Assembly: GCA_037447655.1 (NCBI GenBank) | Contig: JBBHKE010003369.1 | Span: 90,241 to 154,240, forward strand | Length of the DNA stretch: 64,000 bases | Source: Zygnema cylindricum | Lineage: Eukaryota > Streptophyta > Zygnematophyceae > Zygnematales > Zygnemataceae | Reading direction: 5' to 3' | Shown: piece after piece, positions 45,800-64,000 of the stretch | Layout of the letters: each line of letters opens with the position of its first letter | Position numbering within the stretch: the first letter of the stretch is position 1 | Program-made: the position numbers and the translations under genes | The notes under the pieces: generated by a model | What the model was told of the DNA's origin: nothing | Database searches by the model: none | What the model saw: the letters and a program-made list of their open reading frames with translations, nothing else

Positions 45800-47175
45800 A
45801 CAGTAACTTTTGAAGCGAATGCTTTGCAAAAAAATATCCAACGGTCATTGTTATTTCCCAGACGTTTTGAGAATATTGGCAAGATTCTTTTTAATGTTGT
45901 TCGCGGATAAAAACAAAATAAGTGGTACGGAATAGTACTGAGAGGTTTGAATTTCTATAAACAACCTCACGTCCGATGGAACTCCAGCGTAAATGCAACA
46001 AGACTTCCCCAATTTCCTAACTTGACATTTGCAAATGAAAGGACTATATACACATTTGTTTGTACACAAAATAAACAAACTTGCAACACGTTTAACCATT
46101 TAACATCATCACAAATTACAAACGCTTTGTTTGACTTCTTACAAACCTTTTTAAAATGATCAAGATGGGAATGCCATTGAACGAGGGAAGAAAATATTAC
46201 CTTTGGTAAAGAATTTGAAGGTTTCAATAATCGTATGTGACTTATGTGCCTTAGCAAAACCACGTTTTTTCAGGTGCACGCAAGAATTCCCAAGGTTGTC
46301 GGTATTACATGTATTTTACTAATTCGCACTGATTCACATGTCCTCACCGTCAGTATAACTACACCATTTTAGGTGGATCCACACTAAATAAGGTTTAGTG
46401 ACATGCACCACCCCGTTTCCTATAGGTGTCACATTTTTTCAAGTCTTCGAAAACTATGGAGAAATATCTGTATATGGTACATATGCTTCTACCTTTTAAA
46501 TGCGTCACTTGTACCTACAATGAACTACTTTTTGTACGATTTTATAAAAGGTACATTCCTTACAACCACGCCACTTATCTTATTTATTAAACAATTATGC
46601 ACGTGTCCTATCAATTCGCACCAATTCACATTTTTCAACCATTGGTGTAAATGCGCCATTGATGGTCCATCCATACTATCGAGAATGTAGTAAGAGACAT
46701 CCACCCTATTTCTTCTAGTTTTCAATATTTATCCACCCTGTCTTTTATGTTTGTGTTGTTATTAAAAAGTTAATTTTATTTTGCCTTGCCTTTTTTAAGT
46801 CTTTTAGGGCACTTTTCCATGTAACCGAAACTTAGTTTTGTTTCCTTGTTTTTTAGCGAAGATTCTCCGTACTAATTTCAAAGCGTTTCGCTGTAACGCA
46901 ATTGAATCGTTACTTTAAATTGTGACCGATGTCGACGTGTGTGTAAGTTGTGATGTTTGTAGACGACTACAAAACTTGCAACAATTGATGACGTTTACAA
47001 AATAGCGAGGGTTGTAGGCGTGTAGTTTCGTGTGACATTGTAGATGTTTAGGGTTTGTGACATTTTGACGTCACGCTCACTATGATAGCTTCAACGTCAC
47101 TAATTCTAAATCTTTCTGCCATGGTTTCCCGATTTTGTTTTTTCGTCCTTTCTCACTCTACTTGCCATAAAAATA
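45800..47175 (+). repeat. second copy of the 41,770 repeat, split by about 950 bp
   Basis: The left part 45,800-45,906 and right part 46,857-47,175 align with 41,770-42,265. The extra 45,907-46,856 between them has no counterpart. Confidence 0.65.
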
Positions 47176-47750
47176 TAGCCAAAGACAGTAGAAAGGATTT
47201 TTTTTTTAGAGATCTTTCATTTGATACCATTATTGCCTTTTTTCATTGCAAGGATTGTGAGATAGATGCGGTAGTGGAAGTGGGAGAGCGAAAGAGGCGC
47301 CTTCATGGACTTCGCTTTTGTGGAATGGCATCCATTGCTCGAGACCCCTCCACGGCCCCTGCACGGAAAAAAGTCCGTACAGGCTGGAAATGGAGAGTGG
47401 TTTTTATTTTTGGTACTCGGCGTACTGCAAAAAAAAATTTAAAAATCTTGACGCGTGCGAAAGCGTCTGCCTATTCGTTCACATCACGAAACTTTAGTTA
47501 TAATCACCTCGCGAGGTGATTTACTGATTTGAGTAGAAGTTTGAAGATGAGCCGGAGGGACGCGAAAGTGGGTCGAAACGCTTAAAACGACAATCGGCAG
47601 TACATTTGTAGTTTCAAGTTTACGCGAATTGTACTCTGTTAATTTCATTTTTATTTTTTTGGTATTGCTGCAGATTTTATTGTTGCGGGCTAAGTTTTGG
47701 ACGAAAACGACAGGAAAAAACCCTTATTTTATAACATGGAAAAGTGCCCT
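46806..47750. mobile_element. candidate 945-bp element with 17-bp terminal inverted repeats
   Basis: AGGGCACTTTTCCATGT at 46,806-46,822 is repeated in exact inverse complement at 47,734-47,750. This could be a small DNA transposon or MITE. It overlaps the right part of the split repeat and contains an unrecognised 145-codon open frame (47,082-47,519). No matching target duplication is obvious. Confidence 0.4.
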
Positions 47751-50700
47751 CAACCCTCTTAATCTTAAATAGCGTCGACTCTGAGAATCTGAACTGTCAA
47801 CTTAACAGAAACGTCCAAATCTCCTGCATCCATGCAGATTAGTCGTCTTCCAGTTTAGCTGACGGGCAGTCTGCAGTACAGTACTGTAGTAAACTTCGTA
47901 CAAAACGTTGTACTTATTGTACAACAAGCAGAAACCTCGCACTTTTTTCTAAAAACTCTGAAGCGACCGTATTTTTATTCATACGAGCGTACAGTACGGT
48001 GTATTAGCCACTTGCCCGGCAGTTCACTTTACCGGATTGCATTTTGAAAAGGACGAAAATCTCGGCAGTCAAGTTTGCCGAACGTCTGTAATAACTTTTA
48101 TGAGTATTACAGTACCTTAAAAAGGAAAGTCTAGGGCGCAGGACGAAGGGAAGGTTTAACCCTAACCCTAATTTGTTTTTCCATTGTGAAACTTTGAAAC
48201 GTTTTTCGATTTTCTTTTTTCTTTTCGATCAAAGCCAGTCTCCTTCCGTACAAAAGTACAAACGTCTCTTCTGTTTCCACTACCACGACTATATTTGCCT
48301 TCATATGAGCCCTAAAATTATTAAAATTAAACCTACAGGTCATAAACCTGTAAAAGGAAATTATTTTTGTTTTTAAGAAGCCAATTATTAAAATTATTCA
48401 TAAAGTTGCGAGCTTTGTAATCTCGCACATTACTGAATTACAAATTGCTTCCATCCTGATCGAGATCTTGATCCGACTGACGATGATTGATTCCCGCCCC
48501 CATCTCCTGACGCCGCCTGCTCTACGAAGTTCGCCTGATCGATCTGACTGACCAATGATCTGAGGATCCTCTGATTGGTCGACTCATGAGGAAGAAAACA
48601 AAAGGTTACTTATAATCCCCTCCCCTACTGCTCTCTCTCTCTCTGCCTTTATTTCTCGCCCCTCGCCTCTCTCTGCTACCCATCTAGCTACAATTCTTAT
48701 CCCTTCCGCCTCCTTCTCCATGTTCTCTCCCTCAATCTCACTTCTGGAGCTTTCAGAATTTTTTTCTTTAAGCCCTAAAAATAAAAAAGAGAAAAAGTGG
48801 TATTCTTTCAGGAAGGACTTGTTTTGTTCTTAAAATTTTAAAAAGTAGCTCCTATCTTAATTTTTCTCTTTTTTTTTGGAAGTTTTTTCTTTTGTTCTAA
48901 GAGAAGGATTTTTCTGGTTGTAATTTTTACATATATGTATACACAGGGTTTTTTATGGTTTTTATGCAATGGTGTAGTTTTTGATGTAGTAGTAATCAAA
49001 ATTCAAGTTAACTAAATACCCAAAACCAAAAATGGCATTTTGGGTTCAAATTCCTAACTTTTTTAATGTAAGTCAATAGGACCCTTATTTTTTATTTTTA
49101 TGGGTGTTATTCATTCATCCTTTGTTTTTTGATTTTGTTTTTGTTCTTTTTCCTCTTCGTTTTTGTTTACTTGTTGGCTTTTTTTGTTGTAATTTTCCCA
49201 TTTTTCTCTCGTGAGAGAGAGAAGAAATATCTCTAAGCTTGTTTTTAAGTCAGAGTTACCAAAAGAAGGGTACACCCTACATCGCTGTTAGTGTTAGTAG
49301 ATATTAGCGTTAATGCTTTATTAGAATTAACTAACTATGCATCATAGTTAGTATATGATCAGCGTTTTCACTTTATTAACTTCATTATTTAGTAGTAGTT
49401 AATGGTAACAGTACACCGCCAATCGCTATTAGCGTATTGAACGCTAATTCGGTCATTTTTTTTTTTTTCCAAATTCTTAAATAGCATTAATTATTCTCTT
49501 TTTTCCTTTACGCCATTTAGGGTTTTCTGTCCAATTAGCGTAAAAACGAAAGTACGTTGTCATTTAAATAGTGTGGTGTAAGGTAAGTGTCAGACCGTGC
49601 AAAATTGTACCTTTTTAAGTGAAAAAGTATAATTAATGAGTTTTAGTAACCGCGGACGCATGAGATTATGCGCTCTAAAGAGGGGATGAAATCGGGCTGT
49701 CAAATATCACGTTCGCACATATTCGTCCAACAACCACGTTTCGACTGTGTGAGTACGATTTGTGTACGATTTGTCAGATTTTGTACAAGTACCTATATTA
49801 GTGTAAGCATGTTTGCGACCGACATTTTTTTTTTTCAAAGACCCAAATTAGAATTATTAAACAATCAGAATGTATGCTTTTTTTCAAAATTTTCAAATTC
49901 TTTAGCGTAAACCACAATATTTATTCCTATAAGCTAAAGAAACATCTACGCTAATAGCGATTGGCGCTGTAGTTTGTCTTGGAACGAACGATGTATATCT
50001 AACTTTTGTGAAAGTACAGTACTGTACCATTAGTGTACCTCCAAGTATTCGTACTATTTGCTTGGGAGAATCTTCGGGACTCGTCTTTCGACTTTATTGC
50101 ATGATTGCGCCCGACAATCTTTTGAAGTTAGTTAACACGATTTGTCTTCTAGCTCCACCGTATCTCCGTCGCCTTTCACGTGCGCAACCTTCGTCCCTTA
50201 TTCGACAGAGCACTAAGGCCAGTGGTCCATCACGCGTCGGCAATAAGGAATCGTACGGACACGATTATTGGCAGTTATTTTTGACCAGTATTTCATCGGC
50301 TCGTGCCGATAAACTAAAGTACAGTAGAGTACAATATAGTACTGTAATTCTCGCCTACGAGCTTTATTACGGGTGGGTTCCACGTCGTCTTTTCTTTACA
50401 TGTCGAGAATCGTCAAAGAATGTTAGGGTGCGTCCCCATGTGTTAAAGTATCGACTTTAATCTGTCGTTTTCACCCAAAACGCAGTTCCGTACGAGAAAA
50501 ACTTTAACCGTACAATAAAAGCAATTCTTTAAAAGTACTGCAAACGTCAAGTCGATCTCTTGACCATTGTTTTTATATTTTCGTCGTCATTTTGTTATTT
50601 TTTTTTCTTTTCTTCCTTTTCTTGTTAATAGACTATTCTTGTTTTTCTAGCAGTCTCTTTTTTTCATTTCTTGTTATTTAGTTTTGACATTCATTTTCAA

Positions 50701-50860
50701 TAAAATTCTCAGTTTTTTTTGCTTCAAACTTAGTTTCCTCCTTTTTCCTTCTTCCTCCTTCCTTCTTTTTCCTCCCTTCCGTCTTCTTCCTCCTCCGTCC
50801 TCCCTCCTTCCTCCTTCATTCTTCGTCCTCCTCCTTCCTCCTTTCTTTTTTTCCCTCCAG
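47751..50860. other. intergenic / AATF 5' region
   Basis: No exon identified, though the start of the AATF gene must lie in or before it. It holds motif sites at 49,409-49,433 (minus orientation) and 49,951-49,970 (plus), GTAC-rich palindromes near 47,878 and 50,010, and a CT-rich tract at 50,730-50,860 that ends in the AG acceptor of the first recognised AATF exon. Confidence 0.45.
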
Positions 50861-59316
<8,456 letters not shown>

Positions 59317-60859
59317 TTTGCAACAAATGTCAAAAATCTGCAGTATTTTTTTTAGGGTTTTGCAGGTTTTTCCATGCGAGTTTTGCAGTATGTTTTGAGA
59401 AATTCATTATTAAAGTTTGAGAGTTTGTAAGGGAATGGCGTGGAGTTCAATAAATAAATATACTCGTGAATTTTTACATCGTGAATTTTTGTAATTTGGA
59501 TCAGGAGGTTATTAAAGTTAGAGAATCTGGTACTGTAAGGATGAGTTAATATTTTTATTTGATACTACGGTGTTGATGTCTCTTAACAGTACGAAAGTTT
59601 TAATCTGCAGGTTATGTTTTCTGGTGTATCTATTTTTCAGGAAATCTGAACATCCTAATGTACATCTATTTTGCTAAAGCTTTGTTGAAACCGTAAGGGT
59701 GGAGAGAAAAAGCAAAACTGGCACACAAAAATGAACGAACAGAAAATAATAACACTGCGAAAGAGAAATACCAACGAAAAAAGATAGATCAAATAAGGAG
59801 GCGTAAAAATTGATGAACTCAAAAACTAACAACTACAATATAAAGATTGATATGATTCTTGTTAGCATGTCATAATGTAATTAATGCACTACCAGCAACT
59901 TTTATCCACATTAAGCAAAAGGTTTACACTGGAGATCTCTTATCAAAGTTGTCATACTCATGAATCTAACGGTGCAAAATGGTTTGGGCTCCTCGATTTT
60001 TATGTATCTGCTCTTTGTTTTTACGCGTTTGTCACAGTCTAAATATAGTGATTTAAAGCGTATTAACCTGTTTAGTGTAGAATTGGATTGTTTAATTTCA
60101 GTTAAATACTACCGTAACGAACTCTCAACTCTCTCATAGAACATGCAAAACAAAATTATGTCACTCATGAGGATGCTAAAATGTGGACAATTCAAAGACG
60201 TTCAGAGTATCTAACGTTCTTAATTACTCCCTGGATGCTTGTAAAGCGGCAATCCTTCTTACATTTGGTCTGTCAACCTTTAGTTTGAAGTCAGACTTAG
60301 TACTACGCAGAAAATGTTTGCCGCTACCAAATAGAGAGCCGTTCTTCATGCGGTACTGATTTCATATTCCTGGGGAGAGTTGACCGCACATAGCGATCCA
60401 CGGTGTACTGAACCGTGTTGGATGCCGAAAGGGGGCGGCAGAAGGGAATCTGTGCGACTCCACTACAGTACTACTGTACCGAAAACCATGGCGGATATTT
60501 TTGGAAGTTTCCGCGGCCTTACGGAAGGAAACTGTTTGAAAAAATTATAATACAGGATATTGACAGGGGAAACGACTGGAAATTGGCTTGAAAATATATA
60601 TACTTGTGCTGCCATCTTCGATCGAATTTAAAATCAAGATTAAGAGCTGTTGAAAAGTAAAAGATAGAACTTGCTGGTGGAAGCTACCATTGTGCTTTGT
60701 CAAACTATCAATCAAAGGCGCTTTTCAGCATTGGAAGTGTTTTGTTCTCTGTTAATAAGTCTACGTGTGTTGCATAACTGCAACTTATTGCTGGATATTG
60801 TAAGTTACCGTTAGAAAGTAAGAGTGATAATAAACGGAAATCGGAAATAAAGAGCAAGT
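59317..60859. other. AATF 3' flank and EFR3 5' flank
   Basis: No further gene. One recurrent motif copy at 60,389-60,410 (TAGCGATCCACGGTGTACTG) lies about 450-470 bp upstream of the EFR3 ATG, followed by a palindromic TACAGTACTACTGTAC stretch. Confidence 0.5.
60389..60410 (+). promoter_or_regulatory. recurrent CGGTGTA motif upstream of EFR3
   Basis: ATAGCGATCCACGGTGTACTG, one or two bases off the arms at 313-360 and the copy at 42,386. Same orientation relative to the gene as at the fibrillin gene. Confidence 0.5.
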
Positions 60860-63335
60860 ATGGGCGTTATCTCTCGGAGAGTTGTGCCGGTTTGTGCCGA
60901 ACTGGCATGTTTTCCATGCCCTCGACTTCGGGCTCGAGCAAAGAAACCGCTCAAACGATACAAAAAACTTCTCAACAACATTTACCCGAAATCACCGGTA
61001 ATGTTCGAATATTATTTGCTGTTATGGAGCATGTTCATCATGTTCATCATGTTGATCTTATATGCATTTTGGTGCTTTTCTCTACAAAATAGTTTATCGT
61101 TTCCTGCGTAGTTTCCCTGTCTTTAAAATCTCCGTCTTTAGTGTAATCAAAGGCAATGCAGGTGCAATAAGAATGATAAAGTCATCACATAATTGTTCTT
61201 AGTACATAATGGAAGCCATAAGTGCTGCTGGAGAGTCTTCTTATCTTACCTTTCTCTTTATCCAACAGCTGAGAATTACCTTTCTAGTTATTACTCCATT
61301 TTGTTTCGATCTGATCTTACATATTTTATTGAGTTCAATTGCCCTTCGGAACTTAACAGGAACGCTGCATACCATTTGATAAAGCTTGCAACATTTATTT
61401 CACATGTGGCTAAAATCATGATTGACGCCACAATTTTTACTGTGTACAAGTTATGTGTACCTTATGTTCCACAAACGTATGTGAAATGTGAAGGCAGTGG
61501 AGGCTAGTTTGTCAAAGGTCATTTTCGGACTCCCTTTATTTTTTCCTACTTTTTCTGTTAGCGCTTCCTGGATAGGAAAACCAACTTATAATGCATTACT
61601 TGCAGGTTTGTGAAAAACTTCTGATTGTTTGTCTATTTATCCATGAATAGGGTAACTGTCAAACAATGTAATGTCCTTAAAACGGTTTTCATATCACCTA
61701 TTTGTATTATTTCAACGATGGCATCTTATGGGCAGTTACCTATCAACTATATGTATCTTGGATAATTGTACAAACGGCAGGCTTTCTAGCTTGTTTTTTA
61801 TGCTCCTTTTGCCCGTTAATTGTTACTCTTCTTGTCTTGGTATGTCAATGTGGAGCACAAGACTGCCTATCGTAGTTTTATGAGCTCTTGCCTGTCAAGT
61901 ACGACATATGTTGAACTCCTTAGTTTATCAATGTTGTGAGATACTTTTGTCAAGAAAGCGATGAGGCTTGGACGCCAGAGTTTCTAATCTAATCGTATCA
62001 ATGTGCCAGTTCCCCACTGACAGACAAGTAAAGGCATTGGCAAGCGAATAGAGCAGTATATTGTGTTGTTTTTAGCATTAAGCCAGTCATCTATCTATGG
62101 TGGTTGGAACTAAAAAAGTAGGCTCTTGTGGAATTTTCCAAAAAGGTACTTTACATGTGATTCTAAAACTTGCTGGGAAGGAATCACGTTCTAATGTCAG
62201 GATGAAATCGAGGCTGGCCCTTCAGTTGTGATACTCGGAAATGAACATACTAGCAGCTGAACTTATGCTATGCTTTTTTTTTTGGAGAACCGTAAGGATA
62301 CCGACAAGTTCATAGAACAGCTAGAATGGACAACAGTGACATGTTATTGCCTGGCTTTACTCCACAGTGATCATGATGTAATTCATTCTCATTTCAGAAC
62401 ATAGTAATTGTTAGTTACATTGTAACGGAAGTTCAGAACGCTGACTTCCATACTTAAAATTGTTAATGTGAATGCAGGATGCACCGATAAACGATCGTGC
62501 CATCGGCAAACTGGCAGATTACGCTGAGCAAAACTCTGATCGAATATTCAAAATCGTGAACAAATTGGAACAGCATACGATGAAAGACATTCGTGCACAC
62601 CAATCGGGTTATCTTAAGGCTGATGTTCGTGTTTATGGCAAGCTCCTTTCTTCTTGCAAAGATCACATGTGAGTCCTATTGAAATTCAATATAAAGACTT
62701 TGTATAGACTCTGTATCAAAAGAGTGTGTTTTTCACTCCCAGTGAATAGCTACAGTTAGATTTTTAAGTTCTGGATGGTCCATAGGCCTGGCAAGATGAG
62801 GGTCCCAGGATAATCGATCAATATGGAGGCTGTATTATTAATCCCTGGAAACACAAGAAAGTGAAAAACAATCCAAGTCTCCCCACTGTCTCGTGTATCT
62901 ATCACGAATTTCCTTGCCGGTCACCACACTTATGGTTCTTTCTACGTCGACTGTAGCTAAAAAACTTAATTGTTGCATAAGTCTATGTTTACTGAGGCTA
63001 ATAAACTGAATTATTACATAATTGTGCCTTTTCTAAGAAACTTAATAATTGCATAAGTTTGCATTTACTGAGGCTAATAGACTTAAGTATTGCATAAGTC
63101 TTCGCTTTCTTCCTCAAAAGTATTGAATGAAGAATCCATTCAATGCAGTTTGTGATTCAGTGTGCATACAAGGTTCTTGCAGGCAATGGCTTTTGGTGAG
63201 AAACAAATTTTCTGATGTGACAGGCCTTTGTTTGCACAAAGTGCGCTTAAAGTTATAAAGGACCTTTTGGACGACAGCGACCGCCAACTGCATATCTTGG
63301 GGTGTCAAATGTTTGCTGATTTTGCAGTAAATCAG
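60860..63335 (+). CDS. EFR3: EFR3-family membrane scaffold, 5' part (three exons)
   Basis: EFR3 proteins are palmitoylated plasma-membrane anchors that recruit phosphatidylinositol 4-kinase. Plant members include rice SRL2. Exons 60,860-60,997, 62,478-62,668 and 63,224-63,335 join in phase (phase 0, then an AT|G Met). The N-terminus MGVISRRVVPVC has the family start, with Cys12, Cys17 and Cys20 as likely lipidation sites followed by a basic RARAKKPLKRYKKLL patch. Then come IGKLADYAEQNSDRI, KLLSSCKDHM and PLFAQSALKVIKDLL...ILGCQMFADF, matching the alpha-helical repeat start of the plant family, with moderate divergence. Later exons lie outside the window or were not recognised between 63,336 and 64,000. 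Confidence 0.88.
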
Positions 63336-64000
63336 GTGCGTTCTAGGCTTGTCATTTTTATCATTTTTTATCACTGCAAAGGAAATAATGGAAAAGCCTT
63401 GGTGCTCAAGAAGCTTACCCTAACAGCCACCCTGCAGAATTTGAAGCAGGTTTAATGGTTATTATTTTGCGTTCTGATTGTTAAACTTTGGTGACTTGTT
63501 TTTAGAAATTTGAACTCAGCGTAAGTACAGGTTCGAAGCTTTCCGTTTGGTCCGGAGTATATTGTCATCGTAGGGGCAAACTCATCTCTAATTTCCGAGT
63601 TTCTGAAGTTTGTCAGAGAACAATAAGTTCCAAATTGTGGACACTGTATTTAAAGTTCATAAGGGTGGCTGTTACGGCTTTTGAGAATGGCACTTGTATT
63701 ATGTCCATTCCTTTTCAGAGTGTAATTATGGCTTTAAAACTTGGCTTAGGATATAGGTTGACTCGACATATACATACGAGATTGACAAATTGCTTCCTCG
63801 ACTCGTGGCTGTCACAAGAGAAACCGGAGACGAAAAGGAGAGACGGGCCATACGGGCTGCTGGACTTCACCGATTCAACTTTTAATGACTTAAAGATGGT
63901 GTCTTCTTGAACTACCTTTCACCTTTTAACCTTTTTTTGTTGGTATGGTGTGTACGATTCCGCACTTCAGGTCGTCGGGCATACCGGGCAGAGAGGAAAA
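63336..64000. other. EFR3 intron sequence, no further exon recognised
   Basis: The donor GTGCG follows exon 3 at 63,336. I found no good match to the next conserved EFR3 segment before the window ends. A 91-codon open frame at 63,635-63,910 does not resemble the family. Confidence 0.4.

Noticed and set aside
48300-48600. AATF or other coding exon around 48.5 kb
   Set aside because: Short frames full of GATC/CTGA repeats with stops; no similarity recognised.
50008-50460. A 150-codon frame as AATF exon 1
   Set aside because: It lacks the acidic character expected of an AATF N-terminus, and no donor in the right phase is evident.
63635-63910. Fourth EFR3 exon
   Set aside because: No match to the next conserved family segment and no convincing splice acceptor in the needed phase.

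Overview
The window is nuclear DNA from a streptophyte: a land plant, possibly seed-free, or a charophyte alga. Three kinds of evidence point this way: spliced genes with GT-AG introns; plant-type families (plastid fibrillin/PAP, secreted alpha carbonic anhydrase, plant-type EFR3); and copia and chromovirus LTR retrotransposons primed by initiator-Met tRNA. I cannot name the species. The protein sequences are fairly far from the angiosperm versions I know.

The left two thirds (1-42 kb) is a transposon graveyard around a small family of alpha carbonic anhydrase (CA) genes. It starts with a 10-N gap and a tandem array of very short LTR elements whose LTRs each carry a tRNA-like sequence (1.0-1.8 kb). 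Next is an 8.6-kb minus-strand chromovirus (2,228-10,812) with an extra ORF downstream of integrase. A 1.3-kb solo LTR is nested in its RNase H region. A decayed CA gene (pseudo-CA-1, 17,295 to 11,546, minus) follows; its intron 1 holds a truncated copia element whose own LTR was hit by another solo LTR. Further copia debris (20.3-21.5 kb), a 4th CA fragment (21.6 kb) and a coding-poor LTR element (22.4-27.8 kb, with a partial inverted relative near 29.6-32.2 kb) follow. The one apparently complete CA gene (CA-2, 37,794 to 36,019, minus, five exons, 283 aa) lies head to head with a third copy on the plus strand (pseudo-CA-3). That copy was broken by a copia solo LTR in intron 1 and another LTR in exon 2.

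The right third is more genic and all on the plus strand: a plastid-lipid-associated protein/fibrillin (42,657-44,078, two exons); an AATF/BFR2 ribosome-biogenesis gene (12 exons found between 50,861 and 59,316, with introns full of CT, TA, poly-T and G-rich tracts; the first exon was not found); and the 5' end of an EFR3-family membrane scaffold gene (from 60,860, running off the window). The AATF gene has a one-base excess in an A run that breaks the frame. Exon phases agree everywhere else.

The genes do not form a pathway: CA-2 is a secretory-pathway enzyme, the fibrillin a plastid structural protein, AATF a nucleolar factor and EFR3 a plasma-membrane scaffold. Three of them share an upstream sequence motif (core TAATAGCGAT followed by CGGTGTA) that recurs seven times in the window, once as a 48-bp near-perfect palindrome. 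That motif and the tRNA-bearing LTRs are the two least explained signals.
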